Counted from the first letter of the stretch, positions 48,290 to 62,916 are shown. The stretch: DNA of 64,000 nucleotides from Ptychodera flava (GCF_041260155.1 NC_091931.1:25798654-25862653), one strand, 5' to 3'. A program made the numbers and translations. Notes: a model not told the origin generated them from the letters alone.

Positions 48290-49290
48290 ACAATCTATTT
48301 ACTTTAAGGAGAAAATGGCAATATGACTATGTGTGCGCGTTTTAAAGTCTTCTTGTTAAGGCTGTGCATTAGTTCATTGCATAACAATAAAATGCCCATT
48401 CACGATATACCAATGTAGCACAACTTGCCATTTTAGTGAGTAGAGACAATAATGCATTGTAAATACCCAATTTCGACATTTATTTTTTCTTCAGCACATT
48501 GCAATTAGTAAATAAAATCCATAAATCTGTTTGATTTGCTTCATTGGGAGGAAACAATAGTTATCGTATTTTCTTCCGGTTAAAAAAACTGAATTACCAG
48601 AAAAAAATCGATTTAAAGTTATCCAATTCTATGACGTCATATTTTTTACTAAAACCTTATGCATTTTAGAAAGACTAGTATCTCAGCTTTCTAAAACTAT
48701 AAAGTATATGGCATTTCAAGCAAGTTTACTCCATCAAGGAAAGAATGTTGTACCCCTAGCCCCAGCTTTTGCACACCCCATACAGATACACGCAATTGAA
48801 AATTGACTCGAGAGAAGTAGTGTAGAGTTAAATATCTGATGTTAACACTTTTGTTTGTTTAATATGTTGGAATAAATAATTTAAACACAAAAAGTTTTGA
48901 AAATGTTGCTTAATAAAAAGTAAATCACAATTGTTACATGCTATTTTGGGTAAAAAAATTTCAAAATTGTCAAAAAAATTCATTTTAAAGTCGTCCTATT
49001 CTATGTACACAAATCGATTTTGCTAAAGTTGGTATTATTCAGAAAGAACAGTATCTGAGCTTTCCAAAAATGTAAGGTTTGTGCTATTTCATGCTGGTTT
49101 ACTCAATTTAGGGGAGGATATAGTACCCCCTACCCCTACCCATTTTTCGCCATTTTTGTGGTACATACAAATCAAAAACCAGTGCAGACAGGTAGTGCAT
49201 CCCAAAATATTCAATGGTAACATCTTTTTTCTAGTTCAGCAGATCCCAAAGAACAAAAAAATACCCATGTAGTAGGTTTATTGGGGGTGC
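48290..49290. repeat. Insertion with two diverged ~370-bp-spaced repeats in pseudogene intron
   Basis: Segments at about 48611-48765 and 48983-49137 share TCTATG, AGTATCT.AGCTTTC.AAA and GTTTACTC blocks. The corresponding intron of gene 1 is shorter and lacks them. Confidence 0.5.
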
Positions 49291-51989
49291 ACTGTGGGCC
49301 CCTCCAGCCCACGGACTATAATATCTTCGCTCTGTTATTGAATAAAGTGTGTCAACGTGTCCGTTGCCGACATCATCAATAGGATCAATAAGGTTACCGG
49401 TTAGAAACATCTTAAACATCATATCATAAATACTTCTGTGGCAGCACGGATTTTCCAGAAACATCTCAAGTAGTGATGAAAACAATTGACCACGATTAAA
49501 CTAAATGTTGATAAATATCTTACCTATTTCTGGAAATTCCATACCTCTTGCAGACAGGAATCAGTGTTTGTTACTGAAAGATTGTCTTGTACACCCTTCG
49601 TGAGCGTGACAGGACTTTTAAGTACAATTGTAAAGGATGATCGAGAGCTAACCTGTATAGGATGTTCACCTTTCATATAAGCTTCTATTAAATCAGAAAT
49701 CGATTCAAATCCTAAGTTGTAAATGGAACATATACTTGTGCTGTGTGGGGTAAAATGGAAGTAAATTGTAATTTGATAAGTAGCTATTGATGGTTGGTGC
49801 GAAACCCATGAAACATAAGGTGCCACAAAACCCGTGCCTCAAATCGCTCAAACATGATCAGAAGATTAAAATATTTCCACAATACAGCCTTGCTACTGTA
49901 TTCTTCCACGTGTTTATTAAACGTAGTTTAAACTTTACACATGCAGAATCCGTTGTATGGCAAAGTCAGAGATGCACCCTTCGTCAATTAAGTGAAGGCG
50001 CCCCATCAAAAGACACTTCTTCATTTTCAATCTTTCCTACCAAGACTTTGAATACCAGCATTGATAACAATGACCAGTCGTTATGTACCAATCCGGGCAT
50101 ATACCGGGAACAGCCTTCGCTATTTGTTATTGCTAGGGTCAACGAGTCGAAATCATGGGCTTGTTTTGGTATGAATATACCAAATGTAATGAATTTACTA
50201 GAGTAAAACCCTGGATTTTCTACACTCAAAATAATATGACGGCTTTTATTGCAATTACAGAGGATATCTACTTGCAACAACAAGGCTTTACGCTTTCGGT
50301 CTAATCGTCCGTTAAAGTTTAAAGCACATAGACAGGGGAATTTGGCAAAAAGGTTAAATTATCATATACTCAACTTACATGTCGTTCTTTAATATCAAAA
50401 CGGATGTCTATTCCGTCCTATTTAACAGACAACACAAACTGTCCAGAACCATCTTCTTTTCGCCAAGCGAGGAAATCTTCTTCGTCTTTTAGAAGTGCAT
50501 TGGCTTTTACTCTTGATAAGCAGCCGTGGTACCAAACCATGTACGCCAATGTTTTGTCTTCCATTACCTTAATATAGTCTTCCATTACCTTAATATAGTG
50601 AGAGTTAGATTGTCATAAAAACACTGCTAATCTATTTTGGCTTAGTTGGCACATTTAATTGCAGTAACACTGAAGTTCGATTTTCCACATTCCCGCTTTT
50701 ATGCAATGACGTAGAGAGACTGGCTCAAAGGTAAGCCTGGAAAGCTGTGTTGCAAAACCCAAGAAAACCTCAAAGACGAAAGTACCAGACTCCGAGAGAC
50801 ACTCAGAAATAAACAGAGGATCTCATAATCTCAACTGTAGGTTCGTCATCTTGGATGCCATGTCATCAGATTGTTAGGGTTGCACGTATTTAGCACCTGT
50901 TTTTTAAACGCTAATAGCGACAATGAAGATCTCGAATGCTTTGTCATGCGTGATTTCGCTGGCAGTATAATATCGACAACATCGTAACAGATATGGAATG
51001 TAAACAACGTAGACTACGCCCACAGTACTTTTGTGACATTCAAATTTCAAATTTTTAGCATTCGAAAGAAGACTTAATTTTTCATCAACCTTTCATCGTC
51101 CTGTAACTCTCTGCCCATTGTTTTAAGGCTCTTCTTTTCATGTATGCACAAGACGTTTATATTCTTCATGACTTGGCAAAAAGATCAGACAAATAGAAGC
51201 TTCTTATATCTAAGCAATAGGAAACAGCAAGAGTTTTCTCTAATCTCTAGGCGTAAAAACGTCTTCTCCTGATCATAATTTTCATTCCGATCCGAATCAA
51301 ACTGTGTCCGAATTGACTTTCTTCTTAAACTAGTCCTTAAACTACGGACAATAAGCTATCAAGAACTGTCATACCTGTTGCAGCTATGCTCCTTCGTCTA
51401 TTCTGCCGCCGAAAGTGTTTCTTCTCGCGAAAGGATGTTTTAGTAATACTTGAGAGGAAGATTTAATTGACGTTCCACTATTCACGGAGCTTTCTATTAA
51501 GTCAGAAAATGTCGTAAATCCATTCCCTTCGAACCTGTAGTCTTGCTGATAACATAAAACGCTTCATTAAAAGAAGACATTATGTCTTATAAAATATTAA
51601 TCAACTTATACACACAAGCGAAGGATACTTAACAGCAAGAGAGATATGTTGTATATCACATACAGATGTAATTATTGATCAAAACGCCCAAAACAGCGAA
51701 GCATTCGACTTCTCCCTTTTATAAAGTAACCAGATATCAGGAGACAATCATAGGAGAGGTATATTTTGTCAACTTACGTCCTATTCTGTAATTAATAAAT
51801 GCTTGTCTGTTTCTCCCCATTTCACAGACACTGAACACAAACTGTCCAGAACCGTCTTCTTTCCGCCGTACAAGGAAATCTCCATCTTCTTGCAAAAGTT
51901 GACTGGCTTTCGCTCATGGTAACATGTCATGGTACCACATCATATGTGTCAATCGTGGGTCAACTGCAGGCTGAAATGGCAACCAGTTA

Positions 51990-52080
51990 CTCAATCAATT
52001 CATTCATTCATTCATTCATTCATTCATTCATTCATTCATTCATTCATTCATTCATTCATTCATTCATTCATACATCATTC
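51990..52080. repeat. ATTC tetranucleotide repeat
   Basis: An ATTC run in the intron of the pseudogene, at the same relative place as 9650-9697 in gene 1. Confidence 0.95.
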
Positions 52081-52316
52081 ATTCTTTCATTGAATAATTA
52101 ATGAATTATTTGTTTATTTGTTTGGTTTTTTGTTTGTTTATGTATTAATTTACCATTTGTGTTTGTTTGTTAATTTTTTATTACTTATTTTTAAGGTTGA
52201 TAGATAGTATTTAATTTTTGCTAAAATATTCAATCATTTAATGTACTCTGTATTTGTATAAATATACGAACAAATATATATTTGTACAAACACATATAAA
52301 TATATATGTGTATTTA

Positions 52317-52317
52317 T

Positions 52318-52392
<75 letters not shown>
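52317..52392. repeat. TA dinucleotide run
   Basis: A TA tract in the pseudogene intron that marks the place where the other unit gained the Penelope-like insertion. Confidence 0.95.
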
Positions 52393-52398
<6 letters not shown>

Positions 52399-54713
52399 AC
52401 CAATTTAAATAGTGTGACTCAAAAATTCATATTTGTATATTTTGAAACTTAAAGATATTCTACTTATACAATCTAACAATCCCGAGTAATGCATTCCTTC
52501 ACTTTATATACAGGTTTTTCTTCACGTGTTCTCATTCGAATTAAATATAGCATGGTAGTTTTAGACATATTTTACATTATGCATACACTCATCTATTTCA
52601 AATTAGCAGATTACTGAACACTTTCTGTGCCATATCGACCAGATTCCAGTTATGCACACATTCATTATAAGAAAATCATTACGTACCAGACTGTATGTAA
52701 GTAATAAAAAGTTACCTTTCTCTTATGTTGCATTTCTTTATTCAGTCTGTCGATGTCACTAAACATAAGCATCAGAAGCCCTGATCCGCCAAACTGTTCG
52801 CAGAGTTTGGAACTGGTTTCAGAATAATTTCTACATGTCTTTCTGGTCAACGTTATTTCATAAAGGAAATGCTTCATCTCTGTCCCGCTGTCATAAATTT
52901 CGTAAAGATACTACAAGAACTTAGTCAATACATATCCACCTCCTCTAGTCTTGCCAGATTATCGCCCAAGTTTCGATGACTTTGCTCGTCGTCTGTGCCT
53001 TCAAATGGCTGACTTATGCATGAGGAAACTGCGGCTAAGCTCGTCAGGATGTCAACGCCTCTGCCTCTTTTCAACAGGTCCACAGCTTTCTCCATCTTCG
53101 ATACAACAACATCAGCGTATGTAAAGCCTCGCAACATACACTACTCTCATGGCATTGATGTCTTGAAAAAATGAAAAATTGGGGGACTTCAATCGAGGGG
53201 AACTTGACTTTTTAACCGGCATTGAAAGCGACTCGACAAGAAATGGAAGTCTTGACCAAAGTCCACTGACAGGACGCCCCCTAACCTCGAATACTCGTGT
53301 TCGCGACCAAAGTAGAGACTTTGTTTGTTTGTCCAATACATTATAAATCATATTTCATGACGTGCTGCAATCATCATGTAAATATACGTCTCCTTACTCA
53401 CTCGGGACAATAGATCTGTTATCGCAAAACAATATCGGCCACTGGCAAGTTTATAGAAATGTTATGCTTACTCAATCCACCATATTGCTAGTATTGTTGA
53501 TTCCATCCAAGACAATAAATGTATTCCGAGTTCGTGACGGTAAATAATACGGAAACGAGTAATTCTCGAGTTTTATAATTCAAAGGAAAACGGCTCACAC
53601 GAAAACCATGACTGCAACTACATTAGATGGATTTACCCATTCAAAATTATCAACGAATAATGATTCGAAGCAATCCCCACAAAGATGAAAAGTATAACCG
53701 TTCTTATATTTTTAAAGGGAGTGTGTCAGTTGTTGCCACTTACAATATTCTTGAGATAAAGGCCTCAATATTTCAAGAGTAATTTGTCGATACAATCAAA
53801 GAATAGTTGAAATACCTGTGTCCTATCAGATCATCTAACCAAATTTTTCGTGCCAAGTGTAATAGAAGCACACAACCGTGGCGACTTTACTGTTGATTAA
53901 GCCTACTTGATACAGTCAGAAATTCTGCTTTTATTAAGACAAATCAGACCCTGCCAAGGGTTGTAAATGAGAGTTAATGATTGTAACCACACCGCCACAT
54001 ACCGTGGTTGATCTGCTATTTGCCGAAACCAAATCGGGTCAAGAGATAACGCTCGTGGCATTTGAACACTCGTCATAAAGCGTTGCACTTTACATGTATT
54101 TCAAGCCGATAGAAAACTTGACAACCCCAGTATAAACGTAACTTTCTTCTACCTTCAGAAAGAAATGCATTTCACAAACTGACCAATTACCTACTTTAAA
54201 TGCGAATCCCTTTCCATGGTATTATATTCCATTTATAGATATTATGACGTGTAGTATTGAGTGTGAAAAGTTATCGGGCATTCATGTGATCTTTGACCTT
54301 TTGTATTTGTGCAACCTACATACCAACGATCTTTAGCTCACAGTCAATACTAAATGTTTGCGATTCCATGTCAAAGACCTGTTTATCAAGGAGCGGTTTT
54401 GTATCATTAAATTCCGAGTAATCGGGGATACAAATAAAAACGGATTTCGCCTTTCCTCTTTCCTCACCAAAATACATTTAATGTCAGAATGGTCTTCACT
54501 GATAGATTTAACTATCCTTTGTAAATTATAGCTGCAGCGTAGGAACACGCTTTTCAAGTAAATAAAACAGGATTTACAGCTTTCGACAATGCTAGGATGT
54601 CGGCTGCGGATCGATCTCAATGTAACAACAACTGGTATTAACTAGACTAAGTATACTCTGTAAAATTGTATTTTCTAAGAAAAGGGGAGGGATCGACGGA
54701 AGCTTATTCTTGC

Positions 54714-54819
54714 CTTTTACAAACATAAACAAATACAGTGGTAGACTTCTACACAGTATGAACTGTACAATGTGATCATAATGCCGTGCATACACTTCAG
54801 GTGACAGAAGTGCAGCGAT
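54714..54819 (-). other. Exon-like helical segment, paralogue of 16622-16727
   Basis: The length (106 nt) and frame are the same as the other copy (IAALLSPEVYARHYDHIVQF). Its acceptor CTCTTTCAG is kept, but the donor is GCAAGAAT, a rare GC type or a decayed site. Confidence 0.3.
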
Positions 54820-55094
54820 CTGAAAGAGGGTGTTCTACGTGCTGCTAATGCCCAGCGCAAATGAAGTTTGACACAGTGGAAATGACATTTGCTACATACT
54901 GTCTCTGATAAGCGCTCATTCAAAATTCAACATGGTGCAAGATAAGCTAATACATGTGTACCGAGTATAAACTGTACGGTGTGAAGGTCATGTGTACACT
55001 TAAGGTGACAGAAGTGCAAGCGTCTAAAAGAGACTGCTTTGCATAAATCAAATACCCAAAGCACTTCAATATTCACAATGTCGAAGTGTCATAC

Positions 55095-55357
55095 CTACGT
55101 ATACATTCTCTGACTTCACGAAGTATTCTCCGGTACTCGTTCATAAATTTATATTGCTGTGCTATATGTTTATTAAATACATATGCTTGGCGTTTATTAT
55201 AAATAGTATGATTGCTTTTTCTACTACTAATCTCCAGACCCGAGCGTATATTTGCAATACCAGAAACGCTGCAAAGTAGACTATAAAAAGTTTCTTCTAA
55301 ATTTAAACTTAACTGGTTGACACAATAGAAACATAAATGGGAAGCTTCTGCAGACAA
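55095..55357 (-). other. Open segment of unknown meaning upstream of the SH2 pseudogene
   Basis: It reads without stop through SGLEISSRKSNHTIYNKRQ and FMNEYRRILREVRECIRR to a possible GTATGAC donor. The homologue in the other unit is split by the 5.4-kb insertion and has stops. It may be a former 5' exon of the SH2 gene or chance. Confidence 0.25.
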
Positions 55358-56306
55358 CTTTTGCTAAGTGGATATAGTGGTAAACCTGTGCCGAAACAGT
55401 TGCAATGAATACATCTTCAACTCTCAGTGTCACAAAAATAAGATTGAACTCTAAGTCCTCAACTACTGTTGGTGGGTATTTTCAGTTTGCACCTCTATTC
55501 AGAATTACGGATTATCCGGACGACGGACACATAGAAGGTAACTTCAAATGTGAATAAAAGTTGTAGAGTAATAGCAGTATAGCAAATCGTAAACAAAAAA
55601 GTAGAGTTTGAGAATTAAATCTGTTTTCATTTGCGTGTTTATTCTCGGTTTAATGTTTCCACACAATGACATTTTAAAATCGAATAAACATGAAAAGGTG
55701 TTACATGTTTGATGATTTCAGTGACTCGCATGTTTTAAAAAGTTTTCAAATGTTACGTAGGTTTGAAATCAAACACACGTCAAAACAGACAAACATAGTA
55801 TGAGCAACATTACCTTAATGTTGATTCGCGTGGCAATACGTTTCTTGACTAGTACAGTGATAACAAACTGATAAAAAATACATTACCGAATATTGCAGTT
55901 ATACGCGAGAAATATTTATTGTGATGAGGGCTAAGTTTCATTTTATATTATTCAAACGCAAGAGTTCCCCTGGGAATACGATTTAATGATTGGCTGCCAT
56001 TCGTTTACCATATTGTGAGTACAATATTATGTGACTCAATAACAAAAGAAAGACGAAATATTTCTGGAAATTTTTAGTCTCCTTGAAGAAGGTCAAAACA
56101 TTTGTCAATGCGTGATAAATGAGAGAAAATTTATGTTAACATCAGGGTTTCTAGATGAATCAGACAAAATATAATTTTTCAGATATGCCATGAGAAAACT
56201 AATACCACTCTGCCTCGTTTACTCGTCACGGGACGGGAATTGGTAGACCACACAAGTATATGTCTTATTAATTAGCTGCCGATGTACCCGATTCCATTTT
56301 GTCCTT

Positions 56307-58638
56307 TCATTCTATTTTGACAAGTAACCCGTATGGAATCACGGATCCACGTTCCTTGGTGAACCATTCAATTTCTTGGTTACTGAACTTGGGATCAATT
56401 TCAGACTCCACTCCGATCGTCTGTGGTCCGACTTTGTAACTGGTTGGGTTGATGCACACCTGGAACACCACTCTAGCTTGATGGGACTTTTTCGTGGACT
56501 TGTCGGTAAAACTGGAAACAAAAAAGGACATTATTTCTTTAGGCATTTTCGAGCGCAACGCACTCAGGGCCGGATAACTTTACCTAAAGCAGTGAAAACA
56601 AGTTAACAATTAACGCTATACTAAAGTCTGTCTGTCGTATTTTTTAAAGTTATACACATTCTAGAATGTTCATTCTACTAATTTCGTGATATACATACAA
56701 ATTACACTTAACGATGAAGTCATGAAACATCGAAAATGTGCTATTTTGATTTCGAGATATCAAGAGTTGCCATCGCAAGTATGCAAAAAAGAAACATGGA
56801 AACCTTTCGTTGGTTCTTTCGATTTTTATCGTGGGACGGGTAAAGTTTCCGGAGGTCATGAGGGTATGAACAAACAAGATTTGCATCTTGCAGATCCATA
56901 TTCTGCATTAGGGTTTATTTAATCTGTGCTAAGTGCGGATCGATGGTTCAAGGAGTTGATTTTGACTGCCTACTGCTGATAATAAACGGTCGATGAATAC
57001 TCAGACGCGTGCATTACCCTTACTCATTGTATCCTTCAATGCCTTTTCGTGCAGGCCATATAGTGCAAATACATGAATATTAATTAAATATTATCATAAA
57101 GGTAAAGTACACTTTTGAAAAGGATATTTACTTGGCAGAGAACAGTATTCAAATAGCTTCATACTCACTTGGTTGTAGGTGCATACACGTCACATCCAGA
57201 ATACCGTATGCTGGGAGAAAGGAATATCTGTTTGGTGTCGAAACCTTGGGGTTTGTTATCGTCCGAGAAGTGGCCATCACACTCACTGAGTTTTGCCCCT
57301 CCCATGCGAACATCACCTGAGAAGCGGTCATGCAGAAGTAAGATGAGAGAGGTCGCGTGTCAAAATGACTTTGAAAGGTCTAAGTTTAAGTGTCATAACA
57401 CGTGACTGCTAAGTTTAAACATTGATAGAACATTTTTCATACCTGGCATCAAAAACTCTCCGGTTTCGAGAATTGGTTTAACCGATTCCAGTCTGGTGCC
57501 GTGGAAAGCCACATGCCACTTTTTGAATACATCTAATGCCGATGCTTTCGGAGGTGTCCTGTGAGAGCACGATAATAGCTCGGATGAAATTATTGACTTT
57601 TTGTTGCAATGTCCATCACAAAGTGATGAGATGAATATGTTATGGACAGTGTTTGTATAGATGAAAACTTCAAGGTACAATGCGCCTCGAAAGTGAAAGA
57701 CTCAAACTTTTGCTCAAACTTTACTAATTGAAACAAATCAACAATAAAAATTGGGAGTCACCGAGCAAAGTTTGGAACTAGTGAAACAAATTATCCAACA
57801 TTTTGCGATATTTGAAATTCAAAATGGCCGCAATCCCTGTGTTAAATCTGTGGGGCGAAAATTAAACTTCTGATTTTCGATGAACTGAGTCAGTGAAAGT
57901 TTTTTTTTCTTTTTCAAAGAGCTCGAAAATGAGCCTTAACAAGTGGTAGACCAGAAAAGAATTGTAGAAATTTGAGAGTCAAAATATCTGTCCCCGAGGC
58001 GTGTTCTACCTTAATGCAAGAGTTTCTCACCTCAATGTTTTTGACTACTCAATGCATTGCCTTGAAGTGTCAACTTACTTAAGAGCAAAACGGCACCATC
58101 CAAATGGAACCCCGTAATCTTTGGCGGGTTGTCCTCTAGCATAGTAAAGCTTGTCACCTCTATCGTTATGACAGCTCGTGCAGTAGCACATGTCGAATTT
58201 CGGCTCGAAAAATACCTCTGAAAGAAAGGAAATCAATCACTGAAAACATGACTGTGAACTAAAAATCTAAATATCTGTTTGCTTTTATGATTCTAATGAT
58301 ACTCACTGAGTCAAACATCTTGACCCGTGAGGGTTTACTCCAGAACATCCGTCAGCAGGTTCTCAGAAATATAGAATATACACTGACAAATCATTACCAA
58401 TTGAAGCAAGTAGACGTTTTTAATCGGGTAATTTTGTTTTTACTTTGCAATCATTCTGTATTACATCACTGGTATCCAATTTCATGGTGGCTGATATCAG
58501 CTGTACATGGTAGTATTAGTATTATAAACATGCACGTGCATGCTCGAAACAAACCCTGTAATTCCAATGATTTCTTGAATCTTCCGCATAGCTCTCTGTA
58601 ACTGCAATGTCCTCTTGAGGCAGAGGTTGGTCTGCCAC
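56307..58638 (-). CDS. Gene 3 exons 8-12: Cys linker and HGT..Y..E module
   Basis: Exon 8 gives GHCSYRELCGRFKKSLEL; exon 9 CYCTSCH and GWCRFAL; exon 10 [20 protein letters not shown]; exon 11 [18 protein letters not shown]; exon 12 [28 protein letters not shown] and YGLLVKIE then TGA. Strand order and key residues fit an ADP-ribosyltransferase-like fold; NAD binding has not been shown. Confidence 0.78.
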
Positions 58639-61600
58639 CTACTGAAAAAAAAACATACACATTTATATTTACGACTCTCACCGGTATTCTGTGTTGTAAT
58701 TTAAAATTACAGCGTATTGAACAGGCGAGGTCCACACGCTCTCAGATCGCAAAGTTCAATTTAAACTAAATCCAGGGTGTGTAGGGAAACATGACTATAA
58801 TTACCAAGAACTTGTTGACCTCGGCTGCTGGATTTAATTCTGATCAATGCTCTCTCCGCCGCTTCTTTCACAGCCGTATTTGTACTCCGGCACAGTGACG
58901 TCAATGTTGAGATAGCACCCGGTATGGAAGTTATATTTCCTCTGTGTCCTTCTGCTTGTGCCAAAGTCCATATGGCATTAGCTGCCGACTCCTGCACGTC
59001 AGGTCGATCCTTCTTCAAAAGGTCAACTAGTAGCGGTACTCCACCTAGTTTCACGATCAAATCTTTGTTGGTGTCATTCACTGCAATATTACCCAGTCCC
59101 GTCGTGATTTCAAGTGCTGAAAATACACTATCTTCAAGAGTGCCTTTTAGCCTTGGGTCGTCCAGTGTCGTCTGTAACACTCCAAGAGTGTGAGCGATCA
59201 TCTTTTCATCTGCTGCCAAAAGACCGATTTTGTGGTCGTCAATAACGTAGGACAGCGTCAGCATTGCGATCATAGCCAATGTTAAGTCCTTTGACTTCAT
59301 AAACGGAGCTATCCTTTCGATGACGCGTATATCAAGATACACTTGCTTGTTCTCGGTGGCCTTGGCGCAGTTGTGCAGCACGCCAAGTGCCGACCTCACG
59401 AGATCTCGTCTCTTCTACAAAACAGAAAATATAAAAGAATGGCTATAGCAATAGAAGAAGCCATCAACTTTCCCAATAGGAAATAGCATTTTAATGTAGG
59501 GCTCTCTAAAATTAGCAATCATTGCAAGCATCATATAATTAGAGCCAAGGATTCGCAACCATTACATCAAGATATAATGCCGTTACCGTCAAACGTTGTA
59601 CGTTTTCACTTTGGCCAGATTTCTATTAAATGTATTAAAAGTGTCTTATCATGTCGGCTTAGACCGGAAAAGATAATATGCAAGAGAAACACAAGTATCA
59701 AAAAGACATATTTTACAGTCAATCTATAATAACTTTGCATGACCAACAGTGCAACAAGCCTACATTACTGAACCCGATCAAATATGAATAGACACTTTTA
59801 CCTCATTTGTCACTTTTGTTGGTCCGAACCTATCAATGTCTTTCAGCATGAGCTCCAGAAGCCCTGACTGTCCGAACTGCTTGCATAGTTTCAGGCTACT
59901 GTCAGAGTAATTCCAGCATATGTTTCTCAATACGGTTATGCCAAGCCAAGTCTGCTCACTCGGGTTTCTATCTCCCATTCGTTGAAGACGTTGCAGCAAC
60001 TTTGTAAGCTCGTGGCCTCCTCCGAGACTTGCTAAATGATCGCCAAAACGCTGACGCAGTCTCTCATCACTCGTCCTGTCGAACGGTGCCATTATAGTTT
60101 TACACACTTTCTGCACGGCTATCAAAATGTCAACTTCACTACCTTTCGCCAAGAGTTCCACTGTTTCTCTCATGGCGAACATGATAGCATTCGGGTCCGT
60201 ACCACTTATTTCACTTTTTACCCTGCCATTTGCCGACGCTGAATCAACGCCTTCACCTGTTTCTGAAATACAAGAATTAGACAATGCCTCTCACTTTCAA
60301 CATAGTTGTACTTTACGTTCTCCAGTAACTACAATTAGTCGAATATGTTTTCTGAGGATAATAGGAACAAACATCCGGTAAGTTTTTGCAACCGTGACAA
60401 GTGACGTAAGCATTTGACGTTTTCTATAAAGTTCTGTCTTTACATATACAGCACTATGCATTTTGACTTTCCTTCACAGCATAACATCAATATAACAAAT
60501 CGATCGGTCGAAACGATCAGTCCTGTATAGCTCCCCATTGCCCTGTAGCTTCTGTCATCACATTATATCAGCAAACCAAAGGTTGTATAGAACTTGTTTA
60601 TCAAGTGTTTGAAAGGACAAAGTCATAAAACACGTCAAATGTTTGATCAAATGAAGATATTAGTTCATCGTGTAGAATAAACGACTAAAGACTTGGACGA
60701 ATTTTGGGGCTCTACCGCTTGCAAATTATACAGAATAATGGGACGCGTTTCAGCTTCTAAATTGATTGTATGAGCGTTTTGTTGTGATTGCTCAAGAGAG
60801 AATGTCTTCGAAATAATTTGAAATGGGTACATTTGCATCGCAGGGCCTTCATAATCAGTCATAAACTTTTACTCACCAGAAATAGTAACACTGCCCGCTT
60901 GTCCATAGATATCTACAACACCATACGCCACGTCTGGGTTGGTTTTCAGTCTCAATGCCTTATCGAGAGTTTTGCCGTTGAAGAAGAAATGAACGGAACC
61001 GTCGTCTTTTCTCTCGATCCCAACTGTATCCCCGATCTTCCATTAAAAAAGTAAAGATATTCATGTTCATTTTATAAATAAAGCAAACTTGTTTGTTTTG
61101 TTTTTTGTTTTGTTTTGTTTTGTTTTTTGTTTTTTGCCACGTATTATGCTTGTGTGACATCTCTGCAGGACACATAAAACAAAAATATCTGAGCTTTGCA
61201 GAACTAAAATTTCAAGAAATTAAAGATGTGAGTATAACTTGTTTTACTCAAGGATACCCGACCGAACTAAGCTTTCTCCGCATTTTCAAACCTAAAGCGT
61301 ATTAAAATCGTGTTCTTCTTTGTTAAGGTAGTATGCGCCTCAAAAGTGAAAGACTTAAACTTTTGCTCAACTTTCCCAAATGAAACTTTCAACCGTTCTC
61401 TTACCAAATCAACAATAAAAATCAGGGGTCACAGTGCAGACTTTGGTACTGGAGAAACAAACTGCCTTAGATTTCCCAACATTTGAAATTCAAAATAGTC
61501 GCAATCCCTGTGTTAACTCCTAGGAGATAAGTAAAATTTTCGATTGTCGAAAAACTAAGACGGTTAAAGCTTTTCTTTCATCAAGTGCTTTAAAATGAGC

Positions 61601-62884
61601 CCCCCCCCCCTCCAACAAGTTGCAGGTCAGAAGAGAATTGATAAAATTTGAAAGCGTGAATTTCTGTCCCCGAGGCGCGTTCTACCTTAAGGTCAAAACA
61701 GGTATTGGAATGACAAAGGATTTTGATTTATCTATCCTTCTTTTCGTAGCTACGTTGCGCGAAACGTGTATTAAGTTTTATTTTGGGGTGAATGGAGCGA
61801 TCATTTCAGAGCAACGTATCTCCCCAATTACCTTCGCCCTCCATTGTTCTTTCTGGTCAACATAAAATGTAAACGAAGGCTTACTTCTAAATATTGAGCA
61901 TACCAGCAATTTAAATAGATTTCAGCTGATCAGAAGCGTAAAGAACGAAATTCAATTCTATATCATACTTCTTATCATGATATGACAATAATTTCAAGAG
62001 TTCAATTTTGTATTGAAATCGACATTTACCGTGCAGTCATCCAAGTCTACTTCAATTTCAGACACTTTGTCGCCATTTTTGAGGATATTTGAGCCAGACC
62101 ACATCAGCGTCACCCCTTCAGTACACTCTGTCATAGTGCCAGGGAACTGTAAAGCTGCAGGATTGTTTGAAGTAAAGCCTATCTCTAGGCTGCCACTCCA
62201 TCGTGATATCTTTGTGTCCAGCCTAACTTGAAAACGGACGTTGTTCTTCAGTGGTTGTCTCGTCAGCACTACGCCATCGTTAAAATTTTCTCTGGGTCTG
62301 TGACAGAAAAGAACAAAAACTGACTGACATTGAACTTTCAAAATTTGCCAATGTATATTTTAAGTATCATTCGAATTCTGGGAACGCGCTTTTAGATTAT
62401 TTCAAAATGTTGTAATGAATAAGTATTTTCTAACGATCATTTTGTCATAAACTACCATTTATTTATTTATGTATTTATTTATTTATATCATTTATTTATT
62501 CTTTCATTTATTCATTTGTTAGTTTTTTTATTTATCTGTTTGTTTGTTTGTTTGTTTGTGTGTAAATCATTGCTTACTTTTTTGCCACACTTTCACAGAG
62601 GTCACAACACGAGATCGATACAGTATTACGTTTACTCACTCTCTCCTCCGCGCGACCCGCCCACCATGCATCACGTCAACGTTATCACCGCATCTTGGGT
62701 GGAATGTGTAATAACTACTACCTGCAGGGGCCGGCACTGAGACGATCTGTTCACCGGTCGGCGAAAACTGTGAGATGCCACCTGCAGAGAATGATGCAAT
62801 CCTCATAACTCCTTCAAGAAGAAATTACTGTTGAATAGATGTCTTTGCTTTATATACAGTAAGTTTTGAATGTATGTATGTGTG

Positions 62885-62916
<32 letters not shown>

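Larger units (their letters stand above)
48052..53137 (-). pseudogene. SH2-type paralogue of gene 1, truncated pseudogene
   Basis: Homologues of gene 1 exons are at 53137-52716 (ARM), 51970-51779 and 51545-51375 (first SH2), 50567-50379 and 49740-49545 (second SH2), and 48133 to about 48052 (start of the main ARM exon, then homology stops). Lesions include a 2-bp insertion and a TAG (CAG to TAG) in the ARM exon, a 4-bp insertion and a TGA in the first SH2 exon, a TAG in the second SH2, and an indel in its last exon. The C-terminal exons are absent. Introns align with gene 1, so this arose by segmental duplication rather than retrocopying. Confidence 0.88.
53138..56306. other. Intergenic region between gene 3 and the SH2 pseudogene
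   Basis: It is colinear with 15037-17130 and 22553-23625, without the 5.4-kb insertion of that unit. It includes the exon-like segments 54714-54819 and about 55095-55357. Confidence 0.6.
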
